Part shown: positions 18,601 to 28,129 of the stretch, one piece after another
Numbering within the stretch: position 1 is the first letter of the stretch
How the letters are laid out: each line of letters begins with the position of its first letter
DNA from: Xanthomonas hortorum pv. cynarae
GTDB lineage: Bacteria > Pseudomonadota > Gammaproteobacteria > Xanthomonadales > Xanthomonadaceae
NCBI RefSeq assembly: GCF_002939985.1
Contig: NZ_MDFM01000019.1
Location: 33,700-97,699, forward strand
Direction of reading: 5' to 3'
Length of the DNA stretch: 64,000 nt
Position numbers and translations under genes: made by a program
The notes under the pieces: generated by a model
Told to the model about the DNA's origin: nothing
Database searches by the model: none
What the model saw: only the letters and a program-made list of their open reading frames with translations

Positions 18601-19278
18601 TCAGGTGATATCCAGATCGGCGACGGTGACATCGATGCCGACCGCGTAGGTGACGCAGAATTCGTTGGGGCCGGAATCCTCGCCGGTGACCAGCAGAAAT
18701 TCCTCACGCTGCAGCTCCGGCACATCACGGCTGTAGAGCATGGCGTAATGGGTCAGATCGCCATCTCGACGCGGCGGCTGATAGCGGTACAGCACTTCGT
18801 CGTAGGCGATCGGCGGGATCCGCGCGGCATCGTCGGTGGACTGGGTGGCGCGCTCCCAACGTTTGCCGGCGTAGTCGATCTGCGCCGCACCCAGATGCGG
18901 ATGCTGCATCACGAACTCCTGAAACGCCTGCTTGCTGGGCGGATTGACCGTCTCGCAATACACGAACGCCTTCATCGCCTCCAGATCGCCGCCCACGGTG
19001 GTGACCTGCAAGAACGCATCGTCGTCCAGATAGAACCGATGCAGGGAATAGCCATCGCCCAGATTGACGTGGCCATAGCACGGGATGCCTTGATGGCCGC
19101 CCGGCAGCTCGGCGGTCATGGCCTCCGGCGCCATGCGATACAGGGTGGTGTCGATCTCTACCTGCCCCCCCACACGCAAGCCCAACGGCAGCGTGTGGCC
19201 GATCGCGCCGGTGCCGGACGTGGGCGCCGCGGGCGGTTGTGGTTGACCGAACAACTTGCTGAAAAAACTCATCGTCAT
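18601..19278 (-). CDS. DUF2491 protein (YjfK family)
   Basis: 225 residues. The ATG at 19278 overlaps the channel stop codon (ATGA), so translation is coupled; a second ATG two codons later (MSFFSKLFGQ) is the alternative. The start resembles that of the cluster's PspA protein (MSIFSKL), an amphipathic-helix-like beginning that could touch membranes. No catalytic motif is evident and there is no membrane helix. It corresponds to YjfK by content and by position between the PspA and DUF350 genes. Function unknown. Confidence 0.75.
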   Translation of the reverse strand: MTMSFFSKLFGQPQPPAAPTSGTGAIGHTLPLGLRVGGQVEIDTTLYRMAPEAMTAELPGGHQGIPCYGHVNLGDGYSLHRFYLDDDAFLQVTTVGGDLEAMKAFVYCETVNPPSKQAFQEFVMQHPHLGAAQIDYAGKRWERATQSTDDAARIPPIAYDEVLYRYQPPRRDGDLTHYAMLYSRDVPELQREEFLLVTGEDSGPNEFCVTYAVGIDVTVADLDIT

Positions 19279-20357
19279 GCACCTTGTGGCGATGGGGAAT
19301 GGGGAACGGCGGCAGTGCGCAGGGCGTGCCATGCGATGGCGTGCGCAGGCACGCGCTGCTCGGCCAGGTAATACAGCATGGCACCGGCCGCCACAGCGGT
19401 GTGTGCGGGCGGGTTCAACCGCAACGCACCATCTGGCGCGCGCAGGCCCAGCAACAAGGCGCCGCGCTGGCTGAAGTCGGCCGCCACGACGCGGTAATCC
19501 AGCGGGCCTGCATCGGCCGGAACCGCAAGACTGAACTGGGTGGGGCCATCGTCCACAGACAGCAGCTCGGCAGTGATCGCCGCGCTGCCGGGATCTTGCG
19601 CAGCGCGCGCCAGGATCTCGGCGGTCATCGGGCGGGTGCATTCGATGGCCGGATAGTGGCAATTGACCAGCCGCGCGGCGCTGCCCGAATCGAAGTGCGC
19701 CACGATGTGCGCACGCGGCGCATGCGCCATCAGCGCGAACACCGCCGCCAGGGTCTGATCGTCGGATGGCGGATTGACGATCACCCGCGCCGCGCCCGCG
19801 ATGCCCGCACGCAGATACACGTCCGTGTGCGTATACGACTCGGCGGCGATAAAGCGCATGTGGTCGGGCATCGGGTTCTCGGCCACGCCCTCGGCGATCA
19901 GCACCACGCCTTCGTCATCCGTGGCGGTGTCCGAGAGCAACAGCTCCAGCAAACGCGCGGAGGCGGCGCCCTGCCAGCCGATCAGAATGGTGTGCCCGTG
20001 CAGATCGGCGTAAGCCATCTTGCCCATGTGGTGGCGCCTCCAGAAAGTGATGAGCACACCGCTGGTCTTGGCCAGCACCGTGGCGAACAGCGCCACCGCG
20101 CCTGGCATCAACACGAACGCGGCGATATAGCGCCCGGCCACCGAGCCCGGCGACAGGTCGCCATAGCCGATGGTGGTGGCGGTGGTCATGTAGTAGTACG
20201 GAAATGCATCCAGGCCGACGAGCTTGTGCTCGCCAGCCATCAACAACAACGCCCAACTCACGCCCATATGCGCCAGCAGCGCCAGCGCCACCACGCCCCA
20301 GCTGACGCGGCGCACATGGCGCCGCAATACCTGGAACAACCGTCCGACGATGATCAT
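19275..20357 (-). CDS. Two-helix potassium channel with RCK-like domain
   Basis: 360 residues. Two membrane helices (about 19-41 and 76-98) bracket a pore loop with the selectivity filter TTIGYGD at 61-67. A cytoplasmic Rossmann-like domain follows (GHTILIGWQGAAS near 120-132), as in RCK/TrkA-N regulated channels. AGGA precedes the ATG at 20357. It lies inside the PspA cluster between the PspA and DUF2491 genes, where E. coli yjfIJKLMC has no channel. It may pass K+ or another cation during envelope stress; the stimulus is unknown. Confidence 0.88.
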   Translation of the reverse strand: MIIVGRLFQVLRRHVRRVSWGVVALALLAHMGVSWALLLMAGEHKLVGLDAFPYYYMTTATTIGYGDLSPGSVAGRYIAAFVLMPGAVALFATVLAKTSGVLITFWRRHHMGKMAYADLHGHTILIGWQGAASARLLELLLSDTATDDEGVVLIAEGVAENPMPDHMRFIAAESYTHTDVYLRAGIAGAARVIVNPPSDDQTLAAVFALMAHAPRAHIVAHFDSGSAARLVNCHYPAIECTRPMTAEILARAAQDPGSAAITAELLSVDDGPTQFSLAVPADAGPLDYRVVAADFSQRGALLLGLRAPDGALRLNPPAHTAVAAGAMLYYLAEQRVPAHAIAWHALRTAAVPHSPSPQGA

Positions 20358-20382
20358 GGCGCGTCCTGTGCCGTGCGGTGGA

Positions 20383-21153
20383 TCAGCTGTCGCTGCGCGG
20401 AACCTGCTGTACGTCGCGCACCTGGCCGATCAGCGGCGCGGTGCCGCTCGCGCTGTCGTGGCCGAGTTGGGCCGGCTTCTTGAAGCGTGCCAGCACTGCG
20501 GCAGCGTTGGACTCGCCTTCCATCAGGCCAGCCGCGGCCAGACGCCGATTAAGATCGCCATCGCCGCTGGACGATTCGAGCTCTTCGGCCGATTCGATGC
20601 GTGCAGAAGTCTCGGCCTGACGCGCCTTGATGCGCTCCAGCGATTCCAGCGCCGAGCCCATCTTGCTGCTGGCACCGGAATGCCGCGCGGCAATCGCCGC
20701 CTGCGCCTTTTGCACCGCGTCGGTGGCCTTGACCGTATCGATCTGCTGGCGCATGCCGCGCAGCTGGTTTTCGGTCTTCTGGATGGTGGCCTTGAGCGTC
20801 ACCACCGACTGGTCCAGCGCCGTCTTGGAGGCCTTGTCGCCGGCGTCTTCGCTTTCCAGCGCGGCGAGCTTTGTCGCCACATCGTGGGCCAGCGATTCAT
20901 CTCCCTTGGCCAGCGCACCTTCGATGTAGCGCGTGTATTCGGCCATCTTGCCGGCACGCGCGTCGATCTTCTGCTGGGCCAGCTTGCTCTGTGCCATCAG
21001 CTTGGTGAGCTCTTCGCGCGAACGCGTGAGCTGGGCACCGGCATCGCGCATTTCCTGGTCCAGGATGCGCAGCGCATTGGCGTCGACCGCCTTCTGGCCG
21101 GTTTCGTGTGCAGTGCCACGCAGCAGCGTGATCAACTTTGAAAAGATACTCAT
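20383..21153 (-). CDS. PspA/IM30 family membrane-stress protein (YjfJ-like)
   Basis: 256 residues, almost entirely helical coiled coil from about 25 to 215, with the PspA/IM30 core and the amphipathic N-terminus (MSIFSKLITLLRG) used by the family for membrane binding. A flexible tail of about 40 residues follows. Its order after a DUF2170 gene and before DUF2491, DUF350, DUF1190 and ATP-grasp genes equals that of E. coli YjfJ rather than PspA itself; there are no pspF, pspB or pspC genes nearby. It probably polymerises at damaged inner membrane. Confidence 0.88.
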   Translation of the reverse strand: MSIFSKLITLLRGTAHETGQKAVDANALRILDQEMRDAGAQLTRSREELTKLMAQSKLAQQKIDARAGKMAEYTRYIEGALAKGDESLAHDVATKLAALESEDAGDKASKTALDQSVVTLKATIQKTENQLRGMRQQIDTVKATDAVQKAQAAIAARHSGASSKMGSALESLERIKARQAETSARIESAEELESSSGDGDLNRRLAAAGLMEGESNAAAVLARFKKPAQLGHDSASGTAPLIGQVRDVQQVPRSDS

Positions 21154-21165
21154 GACAACACGCCT

Positions 21166-21582
21166 TTAGGAAAAGTACGGCTTGAGAGATTCGGCGGCAT
21201 CCAGCGTATTGGCCGCCAGGGTCTGGATTTCCTCGTCGATCTGGTCGAGCGTGGACGACGCCGACAGCTCGCCAAAGACCACGTAGCTATCCTTGCCGTC
21301 GACCTGCACCAGGCCCAGGTTGGATAAAGGATTAAGCGGATTGAGCCGCAGGCAGGCGTCGTTGAAGGCGGCGCGGTCGCTGACCTGGTCGGCATTGGCC
21401 AGCAGCGTGGAAACGAACACCTGCGAGCCGGAGGCGGCAACCTGGATCTGCATGTCGCCGTGGTCGGCCAGGGTGAGGTTGATGGCCGGTTCCAGCCCGT
21501 CGATCAGCTCGACCTCGATCGGCTGGTCGCGGTAGCGCTCGGCCAGCAGGCCGTGCAATTCGACAGTGGTGTACTGCGTCAT
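21166..21582 (-). CDS. DUF2170 protein (YjfI family)
   Basis: 138 residues from the ATG at 21582, with AGGAC upstream. It is a small soluble acidic protein lacking a signal or catalytic motif, with segments INLTLADHGDMQIQV and NPLSNLGLV typical of DUF2170. It is the first gene of the seven-gene minus-strand cluster, 12 bases before the PspA-like gene, as yjfI is in E. coli. Function unknown; the promoter of the cluster should lie just above 21582. Confidence 0.8.
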   Translation of the reverse strand: MTQYTTVELHGLLAERYRDQPIEVELIDGLEPAINLTLADHGDMQIQVAASGSQVFVSTLLANADQVSDRAAFNDACLRLNPLNPLSNLGLVQVDGKDSYVVFGELSASSTLDQIDEEIQTLAANTLDAAESLKPYFS

Positions 21583-21708
21583 ACGATGTCCTGTCCTTTG
21601 GTCATGCAGCGGTGGTCGAGCAGCTGCGGTGATGCAGCAATGCTCGTGCAATGGGCGGACATACTACAGACTGTCCGCAACCGGCAGAAAGGGCCGGAAG
21701 TCAGCTGG

Positions 21709-22179
21709 TCAGGCCAGCTGCAGGCGGAAGCAGACCACCCGTTCAGTTGGCTCGAAGCCGCACGCCGCATGTGCCGCCTGGGCGCCGCTGTCTTCCAGCC
21801 GCGCATCGGAAGCCAGCTCCGCGCAGCCCTGATCACGCGTCCACGCGACCGCCGCCGCCACCAGGGCACGACCGAGCCCGCGGCCGCGCCAGGCCGGAAT
21901 CACATACCACCCTTCCAGAAAGCCCACCGGCGTGCTTTCGGTGCCATTGACGTACTCGTGGCGCACCGACACCTCGGCAAACCCCAGCGCCGTATCCACG
22001 TCGTCCACCACCAGCAGGTGGCCGGCATCTGATTGCGCCAGCACGGCCTGCAGTTCGGCGACGCTGTCGTCGGCAACGCCATCATCGGCATCGGGCCACA
22101 AGGCCAGGCGCAAGGCCAGCAAGGCCCGCGCATCGGCACCGACCGCCGCGCGCACCCGCCACCCGGCTGGCGCACTCAC
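21709..22179 (-). CDS. GNAT acetyltransferase, aminoglycoside 6'-N-acetyltransferase-like
   Basis: 156 residues from a GTG that overlaps the pdxH stop (GTGA), so it is translationally coupled to pdxH. The acetyl-CoA motif is [10 protein letters not shown], preceded by FLEGWYV and followed by CAELASD, then [10 protein letters not shown]. Segments [19 protein letters not shown] and CAELASD closely follow chromosomal AAC(6') enzymes of Stenotrophomonas and Serratia (AAC(6')-Iz/Ic type). The activity would acetylate the 6' amine of aminoglycosides, or an unknown native amine. Resistance cannot be concluded from sequence. Confidence 0.75.
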   Translation of the reverse strand: MSAPAGWRVRAAVGADARALLALRLALWPDADDGVADDSVAELQAVLAQSDAGHLLVVDDVDTALGFAEVSVRHEYVNGTESTPVGFLEGWYVIPAWRGRGLGRALVAAAVAWTRDQGCAELASDARLEDSGAQAAHAACGFEPTERVVCFRLQLA

Positions 22180-22775
22180 GGATACAGCATCCGCTTGCTC
22201 CAGCGGCTGGCCGCATCGGCTTCGTAGCGCCAGCGCTCGTGCAGGCGGAAGTTGGCGCCGTACCAGAACTCGAACGCCTGCGGCACCACCCGGAACCCGC
22301 CCCAGCCATCCGGGCGCGGCACCTCGCGGCCCTCGAACGTGGCCTCGACCTTGGCGATGGCCGCGTCGAACTCCTCGCGCGAGCCCAGCGTCTGCGATTG
22401 CAGCGAGGCCCAGGCGCCGATCTGGCTCATGCGCGGGCGCGAGGCGAAGTAGGCATCGGATTCGTCCGCACTCACCAACTGCGCGCCACCTTCGATGCGC
22501 ACCTGGATGCCGGCCTCGCGCAGGCTGCGCCACAGAAACAGCAATGCCGCCTGCGGATGGGTCTGCAAATCGCGGCCCTTTGCGCTGTCCAGATGGGTGT
22601 AGAACACGAAGCCGCGCGCATCGAAGGCCTTGAGCAACACGGTGCGCGCGCTCGGCCGGCCATCCACGTTGGCGGTGGCCACGGTCATCGCGCTGGCTTC
22701 CAGTTCAGCGCTGTTCTGCGCCTCGGCATACAACGCGGTGAAGGTGGCAAGGGCTTCTGCGTACAGATCGGTCAT
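22176..22775 (-). CDS. pdxH: Pyridoxine/pyridoxamine 5'-phosphate oxidase
   Basis: 199 residues, near the usual family length. FMN and substrate segments are visible: [53 protein letters not shown] and a C-terminal [18 protein letters not shown] with the final Arg-x-x-Leu-x-Pro. It oxidises PNP or PMP to pyridoxal 5'-phosphate with FMN and O2 in the cytoplasm. The stop overlaps the GTG of the acetyltransferase gene. Confidence 0.95.
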   Translation of the reverse strand: MTDLYAEALATFTALYAEAQNSAELEASAMTVATANVDGRPSARTVLLKAFDARGFVFYTHLDSAKGRDLQTHPQAALLFLWRSLREAGIQVRIEGGAQLVSADESDAYFASRPRMSQIGAWASLQSQTLGSREEFDAAIAKVEATFEGREVPRPDGWGGFRVVPQAFEFWYGANFRLHERWRYEADAASRWSKRMLYP

Positions 22776-22967
22776 GACGGTGCGTGGGCAGCAAGATTGG
22801 CGCCTATTGTGGGCGCATCGCGTGTGCTTCGCCTATGTCCGCACTGTCGCAGCCATCGGTCTGCCTGCGGCGGCGACAGGTGTCGATGCCGAGGCACGCA
22901 GTCGCAAGTCACACCGCACGAATGGTTTCAGGCCGCGTCAATCGGCCCGGCGCGGGGGCGTGAATGC

Positions 22968-22973
22968 TACGAT
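22968..22973 (+). promoter_or_regulatory. Likely -10 element of a leaderless aroK transcript
   Basis: TACGAT ends 8 bases before the ATG at 22982, which puts the transcript start at or next to the start codon. No Shine-Dalgarno sequence is present. Confidence 0.4.
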
Positions 22974-22981
22974 CCCTGCGC

Positions 22982-23524
22982 ATGAACCCCGCTCCCAATC
23001 TCGTGATGGTCGGCCCGATGGGCGCCGGAAAAAGCTGCATCGGCCGTCGTCTGGCCGAGCGCTTCGGGCTGGAGTTCGTCGATGTGGATCAGGCCATCGT
23101 CGAGCAGGCGGGCAAGAGCATCCCGGCCATTTTCGAACAGCACGGCGAAGCGCGGTTTCGCCAGCACGAAGTCGAGACCTTGCAGGCGCTGCTGCAGCAG
23201 GACAACAAATTGATTTCCACCGGCGGCGGCGCGGTGCTGGATCCGCTCAACCGCCAGCGCATCCGCGAGCGCGGCTTTGTTGTCTATCTGCATGTGAGCG
23301 TGCCGGCGCAGCTCACCCGGCTGGCGCGCGATCGCAATCGCCCGCTATTGCAACGCGCCGACCGCGAGCAGGTGCTGCACGCGATGGCCGCGCACCGCAC
23401 CCCGCTGTACCAGGAGGTCGCCGACCTCAGCCTGGAAACCGATCTTTTTTCCCCCGCCGAGGCCACCGCGCAGCTAGTGCTGCGTCTGGCCGCGCAATGG
23501 CGCATGTCGAGTACCCCTGCATGA
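22982..23524 (+). CDS. aroK: Shikimate kinase
   Basis: 180 residues from the ATG at 22982; an in-frame ATG six codons earlier overlaps a -10-like element and is less likely. The Walker A motif is GPMGAGKS (11-18), with FVDVDQ for shikimate binding, [14 protein letters not shown], and the lid residues RNRPLL. It phosphorylates shikimate with ATP, step five of the chorismate pathway. Its stop overlaps the aroB start (ATGA), the conserved aroK-aroB pair. Confidence 0.95.
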   Translation: MNPAPNLVMVGPMGAGKSCIGRRLAERFGLEFVDVDQAIVEQAGKSIPAIFEQHGEARFRQHEVETLQALLQQDNKLISTGGGAVLDPLNRQRIRERGFVVYLHVSVPAQLTRLARDRNRPLLQRADREQVLHAMAAHRTPLYQEVADLSLETDLFSPAEATAQLVLRLAAQWRMSSTPA

Positions 23525-24633
23525 CACTTCCCCGTTCCTCGCGCAGCGTCGATGTCGACGGTGCGCAGCCCTACACCATCACCATTGCACCCGGCCTGCT
23601 GGCCGATGGCGCGCGCCTGGCCAGCCATGTGCGCGGCCGCCACGTGCTGCTGCTCAGCGACTCGCAGGTGGCCCCGCATTACGCGGCCGCGGTGCGCACT
23701 GCACTGTTGCAGGCGCGCCCGGACCTGCAGCTCGGCGAGCTGGTGATCGCCGCCGGCGAAGCCTCCAAGACGCTGGATAACTTCGGCGCTGCGATCGCCG
23801 CGCTGGCTGAGTTGGGCGCCACCCGCGACGCCTGCGTGTTCGCACTCGGCGGCGGCGTGGTTGGCGACCTGGCCGGCTTCGCAGCGGCCTGCTGGATGCG
23901 CGGGGTGGACTGCGTGCAACTGCCCACCAGCCTGCTGGCGATGGTGGATTCGTCGGTCGGCGGCAAGACTGCGGTGGATATCCCGCAGGGCAAGAACCTG
24001 GTCGGCGCGTTTCATCCGCCACTCGCGGTGATCGCCGACACAGACACCCTGCGCACCCTGCCACCGCGCGAGCTACGTGCGGGTCTGGCCGAGGTGATCA
24101 AGTACGGCGCCATCCGCGACCCGTTGTTCTTCCAGTGGCTGCATGCCGAACGCCGCGCACTGCTGGACAGCGACGCCGCAGCGCTGGCCCAGGCCATTGC
24201 GCGCAGCTGCGAGCACAAGGCCGAGATCGTGGCGCGCGATCCGCTGGAAAAAGGCGAGCGCGCCCTGCTCAACCTGGGCCACACCTTCGGCCACGCGATC
24301 GAGACCGAACAAGGCTACGGCGCGCCCGGCAACGACAACCTCAACCATGGCGAAGCCGTGGCGGTGGGCATGGTGCTGGCCGCACGGCTGTCGGCCGCGC
24401 TGGGCATGAGCACTGCGCAGGACACCGAGGCGCTGCGCGCCCTGCTGCACGACTTCGACCTGCCCACCGAGATCCCGGCCGGCCTGTCGCCGGAAGCGCT
24501 GCTGGGGCGCATGCGTCTGGACAAGAAGAACATCGCCGGCCGCCTGCGCCTGGTGTTGTGGCGCGGCATCGGCAAGGCCGAGGTGGTGCCGGATGTCGAC
24601 GAGGCCGCGGTGCTGGAGATTCTGGCGAGCTGA
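23521..24633 (+). CDS. aroB: 3-dehydroquinate synthase
   Basis: 370 residues. The NAD-binding [14 protein letters not shown], the [17 protein letters not shown] segment, AEVIKYGAI, and metal ligands in HTFGHAIE and [10 protein letters not shown] are present. It converts DAHP to 3-dehydroquinate, the second step of the shikimate pathway, using NAD+ and a divalent metal. The start ATG overlaps the aroK stop by four bases, so the two are translationally coupled. Confidence 0.96.
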   Translation: MTLPRSSRSVDVDGAQPYTITIAPGLLADGARLASHVRGRHVLLLSDSQVAPHYAAAVRTALLQARPDLQLGELVIAAGEASKTLDNFGAAIAALAELGATRDACVFALGGGVVGDLAGFAAACWMRGVDCVQLPTSLLAMVDSSVGGKTAVDIPQGKNLVGAFHPPLAVIADTDTLRTLPPRELRAGLAEVIKYGAIRDPLFFQWLHAERRALLDSDAAALAQAIARSCEHKAEIVARDPLEKGERALLNLGHTFGHAIETEQGYGAPGNDNLNHGEAVAVGMVLAARLSAALGMSTAQDTEALRALLHDFDLPTEIPAGLSPEALLGRMRLDKKNIAGRLRLVLWRGIGKAEVVPDVDEAAVLEILAS

Positions 24634-24799
24634 GGTGCACGCGGTTGGCCGGCTGCGGCAGCAAGCGCGATCCAACATCCCGGAAAACGCAGCGTCGCTC
24701 GTACCCACGCTGTCAGGTCGGGCACGCTGCAGACTGCCTTATCCAATCCCGAATCCCTACGCCCTAATCCCTGCCTCCCAGCCTTCAGCACCGCCCGGC

Positions 24800-24805
24800 T
24801 ACAAT
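24800..24805 (+). promoter_or_regulatory. Likely -10 element of a leaderless WGR-gene transcript
   Basis: TACAAT lies 7 bases before the ATG at 24813, without a Shine-Dalgarno sequence between. A transcript from this site would start at or just before the ATG. Confidence 0.45.
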
Positions 24806-24812
24806 CGGCGCC

Positions 24813-25064
24813 ATGCGCATCCACTTGCAACACGATCCCGGCGGCAATGCGCCGCTGCGTTATGTCCAGCTGACCCTGCAACCGGATCTGTTCGGTGGCT
24901 GGGAGCTGCTGCGCGAGAGCGGCGAGATCGGTGGACGCTCGCAGCTGCGACGCGACCAATACCTGCTGCAGGATGAGGCGGACCGGGCCTTCGACAAGGC
25001 ACGCGACACCCACCTCAAACGCGGCTTCCAACTCATCACCGGCGGCGCCGACGCGCCGCGCTGA
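24813..25064 (+). CDS. Solo WGR-domain protein
   Basis: 83 residues, essentially one WGR domain: LTLQPDLFGGWELLRESGEIGGRSQ followed by a basic helix and KRGFQLI. The eponymous WGR triplet reads SGE here but the frame of the fold is kept. WGR domains occur in PARPs and in MolR-type proteins, where they contact nucleic acid or protein; short solo forms have no known role. It ends 9 bases before hemE, with which it is probably co-transcribed. Confidence 0.75.
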   Translation: MRIHLQHDPGGNAPLRYVQLTLQPDLFGGWELLRESGEIGGRSQLRRDQYLLQDEADRAFDKARDTHLKRGFQLITGGADAPR

Positions 25065-25073
25065 GGAACACCC

Positions 25074-26138
25074 ATGCTCAAGAACGATCGCCTGTTGCGT
25101 GCACTGAACCGTCAGCCCGTCGACCGCACCCCCGTGTGGCTGATGCGCCAGGCCGGCCGGTATCTGCCCGAATACCGCGCCACCCGCGCGCGCGCCGGCA
25201 GCTTTTTAGGCATGGCCAAGAACCCCGAGATCGCCTGCGAAGTGACGCTGCAGCCGCTGCAACGCTTCCCGCTGGACGCGGCGATTCTGTTTTCCGACAT
25301 CCTGACCATCCCCGATGCGATGGGCCTGGAGCTGTACTTCGTCGAAGGCGAAGGCCCCAAGTTCCGCCATCCGGTGCGCGATGCCGCAGCAATCCATCGG
25401 CTGGGCGTGCCGGACATGGAAACCGATCTGCGTTACGTGATGGATGCGGTGCGTTTGATCCGTCGCGAGCTGGATGGTGCGGTGCCGCTGATCGGTTTCT
25501 CCGGCAGCCCGTGGACGCTGGCCTGCTACATGATCGAAGGCGGCGGCAGCAAGGAATACGCGCGCATCAAGGCGATGGCCTTCAACGCGCCGGAGGTGCT
25601 GCATCACCTGCTCAGCACCGTCACCGATGCCGTGATCGCCTATCTGTCCGCACAACGCGCGGCCGGTGCGCAGGCGCTGCAGGTGTTCGACACCTGGGGC
25701 GGCGTGTTGTCGCCGGCGATGTACCGCGAGTTCTCGCTGCCCTACCTCACCCGCATCGCACGTGAGCTGGAGCGTGGCGACGGTGCCGAGCGCACCCCGC
25801 TGGTGTTGTTCGGCAAGGGCAACGGCGCCTACGTGAGCGAACTGGCCGCCAGCGGCGCCGAAGCGGTGGGCGTGGACTGGACCATCTCGCTGGCCGACGC
25901 CGCACAGCGCGCCGGCGGCCGCGTCGCCCTGCAGGGCAACCTGGACCCGGCCACCCTGTACGGCTCGCCCGAGGCGATCCGCGCCGAAGTCGGCAAGACC
26001 CTGGACAGCTACGCCCAAGGCAACGGCGGCTCGCGCGAAGGCCACGTCTTCAACCTCGGCCACGGCATGTCGCCGGACATGAATCCCGAACATGTTGGGG
26101 TGTTGGTGGAAGCGGTGCAAACGCTGAGCAAGCGCTGA
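25074..26138 (+). CDS. hemE: Uroporphyrinogen decarboxylase
   Basis: 354 residues, the usual length. The signature [11 protein letters not shown] is near residue 25, the second signature [19 protein letters not shown] is mid-protein, and [13 protein letters not shown] is near the end. It decarboxylates uroporphyrinogen III to coproporphyrinogen III in heme synthesis. GAGGAAC precedes the ATG. Confidence 0.97.
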   Translation: MLKNDRLLRALNRQPVDRTPVWLMRQAGRYLPEYRATRARAGSFLGMAKNPEIACEVTLQPLQRFPLDAAILFSDILTIPDAMGLELYFVEGEGPKFRHPVRDAAAIHRLGVPDMETDLRYVMDAVRLIRRELDGAVPLIGFSGSPWTLACYMIEGGGSKEYARIKAMAFNAPEVLHHLLSTVTDAVIAYLSAQRAAGAQALQVFDTWGGVLSPAMYREFSLPYLTRIARELERGDGAERTPLVLFGKGNGAYVSELAASGAEAVGVDWTISLADAAQRAGGRVALQGNLDPATLYGSPEAIRAEVGKTLDSYAQGNGGSREGHVFNLGHGMSPDMNPEHVGVLVEAVQTLSKR

Positions 26139-26250
26139 TCCAGGCGCAATCGACAGCGCGCGAGTAGCGCTGTCGATGGCTCGCTCAGAAGCCGATCAGT
26201 CAACCAGACGCCGCTCTCTTTCCTACAGCCACCGGCAACAACCGGTGGTG

Positions 26251-26351
26251 CTTGCATGCGTACCGGCGTGGGACCTTATGCGGCATGGGATGCTGCAGAA
26301 GAGCCTACAGAGATGTACTTGCGGCGTGTCCCACGCCGGCACGCGTGCAAG
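26251..26351 (-). repeat. Dispersed palindromic repeat, family A, diverged copy
   Basis: About 101 bases with complementary ends (cttgcatgcg... against ...cgcgtgcaag), an inner accttatgcggcatgggatg hairpin, and the gagcctacagagatgtact and gcggcgtgtcccacgcc blocks of family A in reverse orientation. Confidence 0.75.
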
Positions 26352-26430
26352 CACCCTTAGTAACCGAGCATTTCGCACAAAACCGGCAGACTTCATGTGC
26401 GCGGTCGATCGGAGCGCGGTGCCGTATCCG

Positions 26431-26505
26431 GTGTCGGGACACGCCGTGAATCCGTCCGTGGAGGCTCGGTGGCGGCATCCATGCCGCCACACGGTCCTGC
26501 AAGCG
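26431..26505 (+). repeat. Dispersed palindromic repeat, family B, copy 2
   Basis: Contains cgggacacgccgtgaatccg, GGCTC, and a perfect hairpin ggcggcatccatgccgcc followed by acggtcctgc. It is the forward-orientation partner of 13890-13966. Confidence 0.8.
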
Positions 26506-26621
26506 GTAAGGCCATCGCGCCTGCCAACATTGTCGTGGACTGACGGGAACCACAAAGCCGGCCGCACCCGCCTTACAGTGAACGTGGTCGGTTCTGTCAG
26601 CGACACTAAACGCAGACCCGC

Positions 26622-28052
26622 TTACTCGAAACTGCCCACCGAATCGTGCGCCAGATTGTCGAAACGGGTGTATTCGCCGAAGAATTTGAGCTTGCACGAG
26701 CCGGTAGGACCACCGCGGTGCTTGCCGATGATGATCTCGGCCAGGCCCTTGTCCGGCGAGTTTTCCTTGTTGTAGTAATCGTCGCGGTAGATGAACACGA
26801 TCATGTCGGCGTCCTGCTCGATTGCGCCGGATTCGCGCAAGTCGGCCATCACCGGGCGCTTGTCGGTACGCGTTTCCAGCGAGCGATTGAGCTGCGACAA
26901 CGCAATCACCGGCACGTTGAGTTCCTTGGCCAGTCCCTTCAGACCACGCGAAATCTCCGAAATTTCGGTCGCGCGGTTTTCGCTGTTGCCCGGCACCGAC
27001 ATCAGCTGCAGATAGTCGATGACGATCAGGCCCAGATCGTGTTCGCGCTTGAGCCGGCGGCACTTGGAGCGCAGCACTTCCGGCGACACGCCCGGCGTGT
27101 CGTCGATGAAGATCTTGGTTTCCTTCAGCATCTTGATCGCACCGGTCACGCGCGCCCAATCCTCGTCTTCCAGCGCACCGGTACGCAGGCGTTGCGCGTT
27201 GATGCGGCCATTGGAGGAGATCAAGCGCATCGCCAACTGCGAGGCCGACATTTCCATCGAAAACACCGCAACGCCCTTCTTGGACTTGATCGCAGCGTAT
27301 TCGGCAATGTTCAGCGCCAGCGTGGTCTTGCCCATCGCCGGACGCGCGGCCAGGATGATCAGATCGGTCGGCTGCAGCCCGGCGGTCATCGCATCGAAAT
27401 CGGTGTAACCGGTCGGCAGGCCGGTGATGTTGCCGCCGTTTTCGAAACGGTTACGCAGCTCTTCGAAGGCGTCCTTCAACGCGCCCGGCATCGCCACGAA
27501 GTCGGTACGCCCGCGCGCGCCGGCTTCGGCGATCTTGAACACCGCTTTTTCCGCCGATGCCAGCAGCTCCACACTCTCGCGGCCTTCCGGCTGGAAGCCA
27601 TCGTTGACGATGGTGGTGCCGACCTCGATCAACTGCCGCAGCACCGCCTTGTCGCGCACGATTTCGGCATAGGCGGCGATGTTGGCCGCCGACGGCGTGG
27701 TGCTGGCCAGCTCGATCAGATAGGCGCCATCGGCCACCTGCTCCAGCTTGCCTTGCGACTCGAACCATTCGCCCAGCGTCACCGCATCGAACGGGCGGTC
27801 TTTCTCGTTCAATTCGCGAATCGCGCGGTAGATCAGCCGGTGGTCGCGGCGGTAGAAATCGTTGTCGGTGAGCTGGTCGTTGACCCGGTCGAACGCCTCC
27901 GGCGCCAGCATCAACCCGCCAAGCACAGCCTGCTCGGCCTCGACCGAATGCGGCGGCACACGCAGCTGGTCCAGCCGCGGCTCGGGACGATCGTAATCGT
28001 CGTCGTCGCGATCACGATTGCGTTTGGAACGGAAACCAGGACGAGCGGACAT
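26622..28052 (-). CDS. dnaB: Replicative DNA helicase
   Basis: 476 residues. The N-terminal domain begins after a charged leader with RVPPHSVEAEQAVLGGL. The RecA-like C-terminal domain has Walker A ARPAMGKTT, Walker B LIVIDYLQLM, and the GLKGLAKELNVPVIALSQLNRS segment. It forms the hexameric helicase at replication forks. I start at the ATG at 28052; a TTG two codons earlier is also in frame. The charged N-terminal leader (SKRNRDRDDDD) is longer than in E. coli. Confidence 0.96.
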   Translation of the reverse strand: MSARPGFRSKRNRDRDDDDYDRPEPRLDQLRVPPHSVEAEQAVLGGLMLAPEAFDRVNDQLTDNDFYRRDHRLIYRAIRELNEKDRPFDAVTLGEWFESQGKLEQVADGAYLIELASTTPSAANIAAYAEIVRDKAVLRQLIEVGTTIVNDGFQPEGRESVELLASAEKAVFKIAEAGARGRTDFVAMPGALKDAFEELRNRFENGGNITGLPTGYTDFDAMTAGLQPTDLIILAARPAMGKTTLALNIAEYAAIKSKKGVAVFSMEMSASQLAMRLISSNGRINAQRLRTGALEDEDWARVTGAIKMLKETKIFIDDTPGVSPEVLRSKCRRLKREHDLGLIVIDYLQLMSVPGNSENRATEISEISRGLKGLAKELNVPVIALSQLNRSLETRTDKRPVMADLRESGAIEQDADMIVFIYRDDYYNKENSPDKGLAEIIIGKHRGGPTGSCKLKFFGEYTRFDNLAHDSVGSFE

Positions 28053-28129
28053 GGACAAACAGACCTGACGCTAGGGAGACGAGGGCAGGAAGCATAGTCA
28101 TCGATGGCGTCGACGACCATGCACAACTC

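Larger units (their letters stand above)
26139..26621. other. Repeat-bearing intergenic region between hemE and dnaB
   Basis: The 483 bases between convergent hemE and dnaB contain one diverged copy of repeat family A (26251-26351) and one of family B (26431-26505), and no supported gene. Confidence 0.6.

Noticed and set aside
22964..22981. Earlier ATG for aroK
   Set aside because: It overlaps the likely -10 element and gives a six-residue extension not expected in the family.
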